NCBI GenBank assembly: GCA_903910445.1
Contig: CAIVZR010000068.1
Location: 1 to 42,487 of the forward strand
Source of the DNA: an uncultured Bacteroidota bacterium
GTDB taxonomy: Bacteria; Bacteroidota; Bacteroidia; UKL13-3
Direction of reading: 5' to 3'
Length of the DNA: 42,487 nt
In this document: positions 25,292-33,566 of the stretch, piece by piece
Layout of the letters: each line of letters starts with the position of its first letter
Numbering within the stretch: position 1 is the first letter of the stretch
Position numbers and translations under genes: made by a program
The notes under the pieces: model-generated
Seen by the model: only the letters and a program-made list of their open reading frames with translations
What the model was told of the DNA's origin: nothing
Databases searched by the model: none

Positions 25292-26989
25292 ATGAAACGT
25301 ATTCTACTTTTATTAAGTGCAATTGTTTTGCTAAATGTAGCTAAAGCAACCACAGTTTTATTCGCAGTTGATATGACCGGTCAAACGGTTAGCGCTAACG
25401 GAATGCACGTTGCAGGTGATTTTCAAGGATGGAATCCATCCGCTACCGCAATGGCTAATATCCCTTCTACTCAGGTTTACTATTATTCATTTTCAACCAC
25501 TACCCCTGGAAAAATTGAATACAAATTTATAAATGGTAACGATTGGAGCGCACCAGGTGGTACTCCAGAGAATGTTCCTACCAGTGCTCAAGTAGGTGGA
25601 GGAAATTCAAACCGTTGGTACAATGTAGATACTACAATGTCTAAAGACACCGTTTTGGTTTCTTGGCAAGGAGTTTCATCATCTGCATTTGCACCTTTTG
25701 GATATAACAAACAATACATTCGTTTGGCTGTAAATATGGCTAAAGCAACTACCATTGATCCCGCTGGCGTATTAGTAGCTGGAGCTTTCAACGGATGGAG
25801 CGATAAAACTAAGATGTTAAACTTAAATACTGCTGGTAAAGTATACGAAGCACAAATGTGGTTATCAGCTGGTACTTACGAATACAAATTTAAGAATGGC
25901 CCATCAGGATGGGAAAGTGTACCGGGAACTTGTGCTCCATCAGGAGGTAACCGTGCAATCACTGTGGCTGCTGCTTCTCAAGTTATATCTCCAGTATGTT
26001 TGAGCGAATGTGGTAACTGTATCTTGAACTTGCCTAAGTACGATGTTACTTTCATGACTGATATCTCTGAAGATGTTGCTTGTGGACAAATTGACTCAGT
26101 AGATGTAACCGGAGGTCATGCATTATTAGGAAACTGGGGTAATCCAGGACAAAAAATGGCAAAAGTAGGAGCAACCAATGTTTATACTTTAAAAATCAAT
26201 CAATTTGATAGCGGGACTGCTATTGATTACAAATATCGCGTTTGGTCGAAAGGAAATGTTAGCTGGGAACAAGTTGGATGGACTTCTAACGGTAACCGTG
26301 CTTTAGTAATTACTTCAACACAAACTTTAGCAACCAATTGCTTCGGTAAAAACACAACTTGTACTGCGCCTCCAGCTTCTTCTAAAGTTACTTTCAAAGT
26401 TGACTTCGCAGGAACTTCTATCACTCCAGGTGCTAAAGTTTACTTGGTAGGAAAAGGAAATAACTCTTGGTTAAAAGGAGCTACCGGTGGTAAAATTGAA
26501 ATGACTGCTGTTTCAGGTACAGGTGGTAAAGCATACCAAGTATCAATCGATTCAATTTGCCCAGGAACAATCTATTACGGATTTGCTAATGATGCAACTG
26601 ACGAAACTTACGATACTGCTGCTGCTGGCAGAACTTGTTTAGCTCCATCAGGAGTTGGATACCAACGTGTTTACCAACGCCCTGCTACTGCTTCTACAGT
26701 TTATTATGTATTTGGAAAATGTAACAAAGGTATCTCTGCTATCAGCTATGCTGGTAAAAACGAAGATTTCCGTTTGTATCCAAATCCAATGACTAACTCA
26801 TCAACTGTTGAATTAGGAACTGGAAACTATACTATCAATGTAATTGATATCACTGGTAAAATTGTTCGCACTTATACAAATGTTAGTGGTAAAGTTACCA
26901 TCAGCAAAGGCGATTTACCAACTGGTATTTATATCGTTGATGTTACAGGTGAAAACACCCGTACTACTGAAAAATTAAGCATCAGATAA
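25292..26989 (+). CDS. T9SS-secreted protein with four starch-binding-like modules
   Basis: A 565-residue secreted protein. After a signal peptide ending near AKAT come four related beta modules of about 105-130 residues. Each is marked by a line like the core of CBM20/CBM48 or AMPK-glycogen-binding domains: HVAGDFQGWNP (about 39-49), VLVAGAFNGWSD (about 160), HALLGNWGNPG (about 276) and VYLVGKGNNSW (about 382), followed in modules 1-3 by KYR/EYKFKNG-type strands. Cysteines cluster at the joints (CLSECGNC). A type A T9SS domain starts at YPNPMTNS (about 495) and ends TEKLSIR. No catalytic residues were seen. It probably holds starch or maltodextrin at the cell surface, replacing SusE/SusF. 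The gene has its own likely promoter and a strong terminator. Confidence 0.8.
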   Translation: MKRILLLLSAIVLLNVAKATTVLFAVDMTGQTVSANGMHVAGDFQGWNPSATAMANIPSTQVYYYSFSTTTPGKIEYKFINGNDWSAPGGTPENVPTSAQVGGGNSNRWYNVDTTMSKDTVLVSWQGVSSSAFAPFGYNKQYIRLAVNMAKATTIDPAGVLVAGAFNGWSDKTKMLNLNTAGKVYEAQMWLSAGTYEYKFKNGPSGWESVPGTCAPSGGNRAITVAAASQVISPVCLSECGNCILNLPKYDVTFMTDISEDVACGQIDSVDVTGGHALLGNWGNPGQKMAKVGATNVYTLKINQFDSGTAIDYKYRVWSKGNVSWEQVGWTSNGNRALVITSTQTLATNCFGKNTTCTAPPASSKVTFKVDFAGTSITPGAKVYLVGKGNNSWLKGATGGKIEMTAVSGTGGKAYQVSIDSICPGTIYYGFANDATDETYDTAAAGRTCLAPSGVGYQRVYQRPATASTVYYVFGKCNKGISAISYAGKNEDFRLYPNPMTNSSTVELGTGNYTINVIDITGKIVRTYTNVSGKVTISKGDLPTGIYIVDVTGENTRTTEKLSIR

Positions 26990-27002
26990 TTTTATCTGAT
27001 CT

Positions 27003-27041
27003 AAAAAAAGTCTTCCTGTAATACAGGAAGACTTTTTTTTT
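27003..27041 (+). terminator. Strong rho-independent terminator ending the susCD operon
   Basis: AGTCTTCCTG pairs with CAGGAAGACT around a 5-base loop (27009-27033), flanked by an A-run and by nine T. It separates the SusCD-binding protein transcript from the amylase gene. Confidence 0.9.
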
Positions 27042-27092
27042 GAGCTAAATTTCCTGACCATTATAATGAAATTTCAATTCGCATATTAATTT

Positions 27093-27100
27093 TAACTTTA
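27093..27100 (+). promoter_or_regulatory. Weak -7-like element before the amylase gene
   Basis: TAACTTTA differs from TAnnTTTG at its last base and lies only 8 bases before the ATG at 27109, so the transcript would be almost leaderless. No clear -33 element was found. It is listed because the terminator at 27003-27041 implies that the amylase needs its own promoter. Confidence 0.25.
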
Positions 27101-27108
27101 CCCTCGAT

Positions 27109-28653
27109 ATGAGAATCATTCCTTTATACTTAGCTTTATTAATTTATACTTTAAGCATGTCGCAAGCCGCTAATCACTCCACCGTTAGTGGTGTTGAGTG
27201 GAAATCGAAATTCCCTCACCAAGTGGTATATCAAATATTCAGCCGCTCTTTTGCCGATGGTAATGGAGATGGGATTGGCGACCTACAAGGAGTGAAAAAC
27301 AAATTGCCTTATTTGAAAGAGCTCGGTATTGGAGCAATTTGGCTCACTCCAATTTTTGAATCACCTACCTATCATAAATACGATATCATAAATTATTATC
27401 AAATTGATCCAGAGTGTGGTACCAAAGAAGATTTAAAGCAATTGGTTAATGAAGCCCATATCATGGGAATAAAAATCATTCTTGACTTTGTGCCTAATCA
27501 TACCAGCACGCAGCATGAATGGTTTAAGGAGGCGGTTAAAAACAATCCTACTTACAAAAATTATTATAGCTGGAGCAGCGATACCTCAGTATGGCATAAG
27601 GAGCCTGAACACTGGCATTGGGTCGACGATCAGACCAAAGGGAATGAAAAGTATTACGGATATTTTTGGAGAGGCATGCCCGACCTTAATTACGATAATC
27701 CGAAGGTAAGAGAAGAAATAATTAAGGCAGCACAATTCTGGATTTCTGAATGTGATATAGATGGCTATCGATTGGATGCTGCCAGCCATGTTTATCCGTA
27801 TGCCGATCGCAAAAAAAACTATGCTTGGTGGACTGAATTTTCAAATGCCATGCGGGTACAAAAACCCGATTTTTATATTGTTGGAGAAATGTGGGGTGGC
27901 GACACCTTGATTGCACCTTACTTGAAAGCAGGGATGGATGCAGGGTTCAACTTTGATTTGTGGTTTAATATAAAATCTTCAATAGCAAAATCGAACGATG
28001 ATGTAACAACAAAACTATTAGCTACCTATAATCGATACTATAATAATCGCGCAACATTTTGTGATGCTACCTTACTCTCCAACCATGATAATCCAAGAAT
28101 TATGGATGAGGTGCAAGGCGATACTGACAAAGCAAAACTTGCGGCGGCAATCCTATTTACTTTACCCTATACACCGTATGTATATTACGGAGATGAGTTG
28201 GGTATGTTTGGACCAAAACCCGATGAACATATTCGTGAACCCTTTTTATGGGACGCTACTGATGAAGCTAAATGCAACTGGGAACCGAACTTTCATAATG
28301 CAGAAACCCCTACCCTATCTAGTCAAAAAAGCAATCAAAGTTCGATGTATAATACCTATCAATCATTGATAAAATTCAGAAACCAAGATGAAGTATTAAG
28401 TGATGGAAATTACGAATGCACGAGTTTACATAAGGATGGATTGATGATTTATGTGCGTTCAAAAAATGCAAAAAACTATTTGATTGTACATAATTTACAG
28501 GATTCTAGTACGCAACTCAAACTAAACGAATTGCCTCATTCAAGAGAATTCAAAATCGTGTATAGTACCGGAGGAAGAATCTTACAACCTGCCGATATGC
28601 TTGAACTCAAACCATACTCTAGTGTGGTTATTAGCTTTGTGAAATTACCGTAA
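27109..28653 (+). CDS. Exported GH13 alpha-amylase
   Basis: A glycoside hydrolase family 13 enzyme that cleaves alpha-1,4-glucan by a retaining mechanism. The signal peptide ends around SMSQA (about residue 20). The (beta/alpha)8 barrel carries all four conserved regions: DFVPNH (126-131), DGYRLDAASH with nucleophile D223, GEMWGG with acid/base E260, and NHDNPR with N325 and D327. ADGNGDGIGDLQG (from residue 50) is the calcium-type loop common in alpha-amylases and oligo-1,6- or alpha-glucosidase relatives. A C-terminal beta domain ends the 514-residue chain. There is no T9SS domain or lipobox, so it should be periplasmic. Exact specificity (amylase, neopullulanase or alpha-glucosidase) cannot be read from these motifs. 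Confidence 0.92.
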   Translation: MRIIPLYLALLIYTLSMSQAANHSTVSGVEWKSKFPHQVVYQIFSRSFADGNGDGIGDLQGVKNKLPYLKELGIGAIWLTPIFESPTYHKYDIINYYQIDPECGTKEDLKQLVNEAHIMGIKIILDFVPNHTSTQHEWFKEAVKNNPTYKNYYSWSSDTSVWHKEPEHWHWVDDQTKGNEKYYGYFWRGMPDLNYDNPKVREEIIKAAQFWISECDIDGYRLDAASHVYPYADRKKNYAWWTEFSNAMRVQKPDFYIVGEMWGGDTLIAPYLKAGMDAGFNFDLWFNIKSSIAKSNDDVTTKLLATYNRYYNNRATFCDATLLSNHDNPRIMDEVQGDTDKAKLAAAILFTLPYTPYVYYGDELGMFGPKPDEHIREPFLWDATDEAKCNWEPNFHNAETPTLSSQKSNQSSMYNTYQSLIKFRNQDEVLSDGNYECTSLHKDGLMIYVRSKNAKNYLIVHNLQDSSTQLKLNELPHSREFKIVYSTGGRILQPADMLELKPYSSVVISFVKLP

Positions 28654-28661
28654 AACACCGA

Positions 28662-28692
28662 TTTGCAGAAGTCGTCGTAAAATCTACATTTG
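28662..28692 (+). promoter_or_regulatory. Near-perfect promoter of the three-gene envelope cassette
   Basis: TTTG (28662-28665), exactly 19 bases, then TACATTTG (28685-28692). Both boxes match the Bacteroidota consensus. It lies 26 bases before the ATG at 28719 and is the best promoter in the window. Confidence 0.75.
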
Positions 28693-28718
28693 TACTCGAT
28701 TACTAATTTCGATTACCA

Positions 28719-29384
28719 ATGAAAAGAATTTCTATAATGCTATGCTTAATAATTCTCACTTTAGGATTAAAAGCAGGTGTGATTTTAGGTTATCAGGCAG
28801 GCTGCTATACCCGCGGCATTGCCAATATCCAAAGCACCACCTATTACTATAACAAAGTATTTGATGCTAATTTCAAATACCGAAATATGTTTCATGGAAT
28901 ATATTTGGGTTATCGTTTTGATATGGATAATGGTTGGTTTAGTTTGGCCTGGCATAATAAGCACAATTCCTATTCCTCCGAATATATCGATAAGGGCGTT
29001 ACAAAACAGTTCGGAATTAAACATCGCATGAATGATTTGGTTTTTGATGTGGGTTATCGTGGTAAGAAATTTGGAATCGGCGGAGGATTCGATATGGCCA
29101 ATTATAATGTATTCACCAAGCGAGGTACACCATCAGAATATAAGAGTGCCAAATGGGGATTTAATGATTATGGAAGACCCATTAAATTAATGGGCTTGCC
29201 TACATTCCCAAGCTTTTCATTAGAAGGCGAGTGTTATTTAGGCAAAGTAGCGATACTAAGAGCCACGTATCAATTTGGCATAGGCGAACTAACATTTGCG
29301 AATGATGGATCATTGATGTTCTGGGATTTTTATGGGAACAATTTAACTTTTTCTCTATTGTTTAATTTTTCTTCAAACAAATAA
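28719..29384 (+). CDS. Putative outer-membrane beta-barrel protein
   Basis: A 221-residue protein with a signal peptide ending near LGLKA (about residue 19). The mature part has many short amphipathic strands rich in Tyr, Phe, Gly and Asn, such as MFHGIYLGYRFDMDNGWFSLAW and FGIGGGFDMANYNVF, and ends with LTFSLLFNFSSNK. This fits a small outer-membrane barrel, but no family is recognised. It is first in a compact three-gene run (gaps of 4 and 5 bases) behind a near-perfect promoter, directly after the amylase. Confidence 0.6.
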   Translation: MKRISIMLCLIILTLGLKAGVILGYQAGCYTRGIANIQSTTYYYNKVFDANFKYRNMFHGIYLGYRFDMDNGWFSLAWHNKHNSYSSEYIDKGVTKQFGIKHRMNDLVFDVGYRGKKFGIGGGFDMANYNVFTKRGTPSEYKSAKWGFNDYGRPIKLMGLPTFPSFSLEGECYLGKVAILRATYQFGIGELTFANDGSLMFWDFYGNNLTFSLLFNFSSNK

Positions 29385-29388
29385 TCCT

Positions 29389-30141
29389 ATGAAAAAAACA
29401 ATCTTAAGTATATTCTTTATAGCTACCGCGCTCATAACTGCAAGGGCTCAATTCTCCTTATTTGCAACTGTGAATGCCAAAGCAGGAATTTTACAAGGCA
29501 CTTCATTCAAACGATTTGCCGATTCCTATAATCTTACCAATCCAGATAATGAAACCAAATTAAAAAACTTCGGTTTGGCTTATGGATACTCTATCACAGG
29601 CGATTTATTTTTCGATGATGCATCGATTTATATGGGTTATTACCAACATCGATTGATGGCGAATACCGAATCGAAAATCAATAACTATTATTCACGTGTA
29701 TTTCACATGATACAGAAAAGTTATGGAGGTGATTTTGGGTTTGGTAAATCGGAAGATGGAAAAGCATTTGCGATCTTTATGGGAATTTATTTTGGCACAA
29801 CCAATTTAAAATCGGGACTCACCTATAGAGATGGGTATACGAGTTATGGTTCGGATGCAATTCTCAACGGCATCTTTCACTCCTTTGCTTTCTCTGGATC
29901 CTTGGGTGCTAAATATATTGCCTGTGCTGGCCCTGTCGGTATTTCGGCAGCTATTCGGTGGAGCCCGCTTTTTGGTGCAAGTGAGTATTATGATTTTGGA
30001 AGAGATGCCAATCAGATTGGGGAAGACTGGAAGACTTATTCTTCTGTTCCTTCTTACAATTATTCGGGCAAATATCTTACCTCCGCTGCACAATCGTTCA
30101 CTATTGATTTAGGACTTGCAATTCATATTAATAAAGACTAA
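29389..30141 (+). CDS. Putative outer-membrane or periplasmic protein
   Basis: A 250-residue exported protein with a signal peptide ending ITARAQ (about residue 21). It is again rich in aromatics and glycine with alternating strands, including LKNFGLAYGYSITGDLFFDD, DFGFGKSEDGKAFAIFMGIYFG and SFTIDLGLAIHINKD at the end. It resembles the preceding gene in general character, but no aligned identity was seen. No family is recognised. It starts 4 bases after its upstream neighbour, so translation is probably coupled. Confidence 0.55.
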   Translation: MKKTILSIFFIATALITARAQFSLFATVNAKAGILQGTSFKRFADSYNLTNPDNETKLKNFGLAYGYSITGDLFFDDASIYMGYYQHRLMANTESKINNYYSRVFHMIQKSYGGDFGFGKSEDGKAFAIFMGIYFGTTNLKSGLTYRDGYTSYGSDAILNGIFHSFAFSGSLGAKYIACAGPVGISAAIRWSPLFGASEYYDFGRDANQIGEDWKTYSSVPSYNYSGKYLTSAAQSFTIDLGLAIHINKD

Positions 30142-30146
30142 TCGCC

Positions 30147-30572
30147 ATGAAAAATATCATTATCATTATCTCTATAACCTTCATACTCTACTCCTGCAAG
30201 AAGCGCAGTAATGTATACAGTTTTGCAGGCGTATGGGAAATTACAAAAGTAGAACAAGTAAGTTTTGCTCAGGATAAACAAACTCTTGATAGCACCTTGG
30301 TGAATGATACCTTAGGATGGTTTGCTTTTCAAAATTCCGTAGGCCCAAGTGGTCAAGGGAAAATTCAAATCAATTTTACTTCTTTGTCGGGATTAGCTAC
30401 CGACTATGCAACCTTTTGGGAATTGAGTGAACATGAAAGTGACCGAATTCAAATCAATAAGAAATTTTACACCAGAGAGAAAATTGTTGGTGGAGAGAAA
30501 TGGACCTGGATTTCTTCAGGCAATGTGGGAGGTATTTATAATCGCGAAACAATTTTCGTGAAGCATAAATAG
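30147..30572 (+). CDS. Small lipoprotein
   Basis: A 141-residue lipoprotein. The signal peptide ends in ILYSC with C17 acylated and KKR following. The mature part contains FAGVWEITKVEQVSF, the opening of a lipocalin-like fold, and ends WISSGNVGGIYNRETIFVKHK. It is the third gene of the cassette that starts at 28719 and begins 5 bases after the previous stop. One lipoprotein with two envelope barrels suggests an outer-membrane assembly, but the function is unknown. Confidence 0.65.
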   Translation: MKNIIIIISITFILYSCKKRSNVYSFAGVWEITKVEQVSFAQDKQTLDSTLVNDTLGWFAFQNSVGPSGQGKIQINFTSLSGLATDYATFWELSEHESDRIQINKKFYTREKIVGGEKWTWISSGNVGGIYNRETIFVKHK

Positions 30573-30600
30573 CCAAAGGATTTTTAGTTGTCTTATAAAT

Positions 30601-30712
30601 AACTTTGGAAAAGTTGATTGCCCAATATCTATGATTAATTCGAATCTGAACTTTTCCAAAGTTTTCAGCACCAGAAATATTCGAATTAATTCGTAATTAC
30701 TTTGGAAAAGTT
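30601..30712. repeat. Interleaved palindrome array (A-B-A'-B'-A)
   Basis: The 15-mer AACTTTGGAAAAGTT occurs at 30601-30615, inverted at 30649-30663, and direct again at 30698-30712 with one change at its first base. Each copy is itself palindromic (AACTTT/AAAGTT around a 3-base centre). A 12-base pair, ATTAATTCGAAT (30634-30645) and its exact inverse (30679-30690), is interleaved with them. The array sits between convergent genes, a usual place for REP-like elements or bidirectional terminators. Confidence 0.8.
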
Positions 30713-30735
30713 TGTTGAAGAGGGAAGCTTGAATT

Positions 30736-31392
30736 TTATTTGCCCTCCGCAGCATCAATCAAATTGAAATTGATTAATGCAGTAGATCTCAATACGATAT
30801 TTGCCTTGCCTAAAATTTTCGCATCCCCGATACCAATGGCGTAAAACCCGCCACGGATGGCTGCTTCAACCCCTGCCTCTGCATCTTCAAACACAATGGC
30901 CTCATTTGGATTCACGTTTAATTCTTCTGCGGCTCTTAAAAATACTTGAGGATTGGGTTTTGCTTCGGTAATTTTATTTCCATCAACGATGGCATCGAAA
31001 TAAGACGTGAGTTTTAATTTATCCAGGATGAGTAAGGCATTTTTACTGGCACTTCCCAATCCGATTAAAATATTTTTTAATTTCAATTCATCTAAGAATT
31101 CTTTAATTCCAGGAAGTATTTCCGATTCATCAATGGTTGAACAATATTCGAGATACCAGATATTCTTCTTCACGGCCATCTCTTGTTTCTCTTCTTCGCT
31201 GTATTGTATGGATCCTTTACGTAAAATTATTTCCAGGGAGGTAGTGCGACTCACGCCTTTGAGTTGTTCGTTATCGTGCTCATCGAAAGAGATATTTAAT
31301 TCATCAGCCAATCGTTTCCAAGCTAAGAAATGAAACTTTGCGGTATCTACAATTACCCCATCCAGATCAAAAATACATGCCTTGATTTTCAT
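30736..31392 (-). CDS. pgmB: Beta-phosphoglucomutase
   Basis: A HAD-superfamily enzyme that converts beta-glucose-1-phosphate to glucose-6-phosphate. The 218 residues match family length. FDLDGVIVDTAKFHFLAWK carries the phosphorylated D9, the acid/base D11 and the cap-domain helix with histidine. QLKGVSRTTSLE is the cap loop typical of beta-PGM, GSASKNA holds the motif II serine, EAKPNPQVF the motif III lysine, and VFEDAEAGVEAA the metal-binding acidic pair. Beta-glucose-1-phosphate normally comes from maltose or trehalose phosphorylase; none is in the window. Its closeness to the SusCD-amylase locus suggests a role in maltodextrin use. A TATTTTTG element (31397-31404) lies almost at the start codon. 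Confidence 0.92.
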   Translation of the reverse strand: MKIKACIFDLDGVIVDTAKFHFLAWKRLADELNISFDEHDNEQLKGVSRTTSLEIILRKGSIQYSEEEKQEMAVKKNIWYLEYCSTIDESEILPGIKEFLDELKLKNILIGLGSASKNALLILDKLKLTSYFDAIVDGNKITEAKPNPQVFLRAAEELNVNPNEAIVFEDAEAGVEAAIRGGFYAIGIGDAKILGKANIVLRSTALINFNLIDAAEGK

Positions 31393-31589
31393 ATTGCAAA
31401 AATAATTTTTATTGTGGGATTCTTATAGGAATTAAATCGCGTGAGCTCCAAAATTCCACTGCCAGCTTAATGAATATTTCATGACAGAAGTAACTATTTC
31501 TTTATTAACTTTGAAAACCACACCAAGTGGTATTTGTGTTTTGCATCTTTTAAAAATCAAAAGATTAAGAGACACCATTAAATTATAAT

Positions 31590-32105
31590 ATGAAAAAAGT
31601 AATATTTCTAGCCATCATTACTGTACTTGTAGGAACTGCTTGTAAGAAGCAGCGGAAAGATTACGAAGGAGAAGCAGAAGTATTTCTAAATGGGAGCAAA
31701 TATGTAAATAAACTTGGTGCTGATAACGCTTCTGGATTACTCTATTTTGAATTGTATCAAGGTGATAAAATAAATGACGTTCTCATAATTAAACGGTCAT
31801 TAATATTTTCTGGAATCAAATTAGACATGTCATTACAACAATTGCAAAGGGAATTTCGCGATATGCCAAGAGCTGGCTTTTCTACCAGTGAGGATGATGG
31901 TTGTATTATTGGTGATATATTTGATATCGATACTTCTGGTATTCAGAACAATTATATACAAATCACAAAGCAAAAAGATAATTATCATGAGATTTGGGGC
32001 GAATTTAGAGTTAAATTAATAAGAACTCATAATTGTAATTGTACTGACCTGCCCGATACAATTGAGTTTTCAAAAGGCACATTTCATATCCTCTTTAAGG
32101 ATTAG
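31590..32105 (+). CDS. Putative lipoprotein
   Basis: A 171-residue lipoprotein with the lipobox VGTAC (C18) followed by KKQRK. The mature part begins EGEAEVFLNGSKYVNKLG, a short beta-sandwich opening, and later has CNCTDLPDTIEFSKGTFHILF with paired cysteines. No family is recognised. It is AT-rich, stands alone, and converges on mpl with an 18-base gap. Confidence 0.65.
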   Translation: MKKVIFLAIITVLVGTACKKQRKDYEGEAEVFLNGSKYVNKLGADNASGLLYFELYQGDKINDVLIIKRSLIFSGIKLDMSLQQLQREFRDMPRAGFSTSEDDGCIIGDIFDIDTSGIQNNYIQITKQKDNYHEIWGEFRVKLIRTHNCNCTDLPDTIEFSKGTFHILFKD

Positions 32106-32123
32106 AAATACAACAATTTACAT

Positions 32124-33467
32124 TTAAACTTCCTTAAACTCCCATTTCAACCCGCCAAAAGTACCTGAACTCATCAGTAGCAATACAGTAGGTTCTGTGT
32201 AGATGCGACGATATATTTCTTCTTGTAGTAATGCCGAATTAGAGAATACCTGCACGTTGGCACCAAAATGTTGTTTTACCACCGCGGCATCCAGCACCTT
32301 GTTTTTCTGACGCAATGTTTCTTCATCAAAGAAAACAATGGCATCATCGGCATCATTCATACTGCCTGCATATTGTGGTAAAAAATTGGCATCCAAACTA
32401 CTAAACGTATGCAATTCGAAAACAGCCAATAATCTTTTTCCTTTGAACTGTTGCTTCACTGCCTTTAAGGTGCTTTTCAATTTAGAGGGGGAGTGTGCAA
32501 AATCGCGGTAGGCAATAAGCGAATCACTTTGATGCATGAGCTCTAGCCTACGTGCCGCACCACTAAAGGTTTGCATGGCAGTATAAAAATCATGGGCAGG
32601 TATATTCAAACATTCGCATACCATTCGGGCGCCTTCCATATTTTGCAAATTATGTGCACCAAATATTTGCAAGGCATACGAATTCCCTTCATGCGTGATA
32701 TGCGTAATTCCTTCCTCGTCGATGGTGTAAGCGGGCGTATTGTATGCTTTGCTTATTACCTGAGGGTGACTGGCAGCAATCGCTGAAAGGTGCTCATCGT
32801 CTTCAAAATAAAAGAGGCGCGTATTGGGCTGCATGGTGGCAACAAACAAATCGAATTGCGATACATAATTTTCGAAGGTGGGAAACACATTGATATGATC
32901 CCAGGCGATTCCCGTGATCATGGCGATATCGGGTTTGTACCAGTGAAATTTAGGGCGCATATCGAGGGGCGACGAGAGGTATTCATCCCCTTCCAAAATG
33001 ATGATGGGTGCTTCCTTGGTAAGTTGTACCATCGTTTCAAAGCCTGCAACCTGTGAGCCCACCATATAGTCGAACGATTTATTCAAGGCATGCAATACAT
33101 ACATGATCATGGCGGTGGTGGTGGTTTTGCCATGACTTCCTCCAATAACTACCCGTGTTTTATCTTTACAATTCTCGTATATAAATTCGGGGAAAGAATA
33201 AATTTTCAAACCAAGTTCCTGTGCACGCAATAACTCCGGATTATCCTTCTTTGCATGCATACCAAGAATCACCGCATCGAGGTTGGAAGTAATTCGGGAG
33301 GTATCCCAGCCCATGGTAGGGGGCAATAAACCATATTTCTCCAAACGCGATTTTGCAGGTTCGTAGATGGCATCATCACTTCCAGTTATTTCATAGCCTT
33401 TCAAATGAAGTGCGATGGTCATATTGTGCATTACTGCACCGCCACAGGCGATTAGGTGTATTTTCAT
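32124..33467 (-). CDS. mpl: Mpl-like UDP-MurNAc:tripeptide ligase (peptidoglycan recycling)
   Basis: A Mur-ligase family enzyme that attaches the recycled L-Ala-D-Glu-meso-DAP tripeptide to UDP-N-acetylmuramic acid in the cytoplasm. The N-terminal Rossmann domain starts MKIHLIACGGAVMHNMTIALH, which differs from MurC and fits Mpl, and is followed by GSDD. The ATP loop is GSHGKTTTT (110-118). EGDEYLSSPLD and ITGIAWDHINVFPTFENY are typical central-domain motifs, and FSGAARRLE and DFAHSPSKLKSTL mark the C-terminal domain. At 447 residues it has normal length. MurC is the main alternative, but the opening and the DFAHSP motif favour Mpl. A repeat tract separates it from rnhA upstream. Confidence 0.88.
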   Translation of the reverse strand: MKIHLIACGGAVMHNMTIALHLKGYEITGSDDAIYEPAKSRLEKYGLLPPTMGWDTSRITSNLDAVILGMHAKKDNPELLRAQELGLKIYSFPEFIYENCKDKTRVVIGGSHGKTTTTAMIMYVLHALNKSFDYMVGSQVAGFETMVQLTKEAPIIILEGDEYLSSPLDMRPKFHWYKPDIAMITGIAWDHINVFPTFENYVSQFDLFVATMQPNTRLFYFEDDEHLSAIAASHPQVISKAYNTPAYTIDEEGITHITHEGNSYALQIFGAHNLQNMEGARMVCECLNIPAHDFYTAMQTFSGAARRLELMHQSDSLIAYRDFAHSPSKLKSTLKAVKQQFKGKRLLAVFELHTFSSLDANFLPQYAGSMNDADDAIVFFDEETLRQKNKVLDAAVVKQHFGANVQVFSNSALLQEEIYRRIYTEPTVLLLMSSGTFGGLKWEFKEV

Positions 33468-33484
33468 TGGGGAGTATTTTGTTG

Positions 33485-33561
33485 AGTATCGAGTATTTTG
33501 TATTAAGTATTTAGTATTAAGTATTAAGTATTTAGTATTAAGTATTTAGTATTAAGTAATC
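33485..33561. repeat. Heptamer tandem repeat tract
   Basis: Eleven consecutive 7-base units of the form AGTATTW (AGTATTT and AGTATTA, with AGTATCG, TGTATTA and AGTAATC variants) run without phase change. One more unit lies at 33473-33479, after which the phase slips. The tract lies between mpl and rnhA, just before the mpl start codon on the minus strand. Confidence 0.85.
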
Positions 33562-33566
33562 GAGTC

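Noticed and set aside
30601-30712. Palindromes considered as insertion-sequence ends
   Set aside because: Only about 110 bases lie between the outer copies, with no transposase frame and no target duplication seen; a REP-like or terminator role fits better.
33485-33561. Regular repeats considered as a CRISPR array
   Set aside because: Units are only 7 bases with no spacers, and there are no cas genes in the window.
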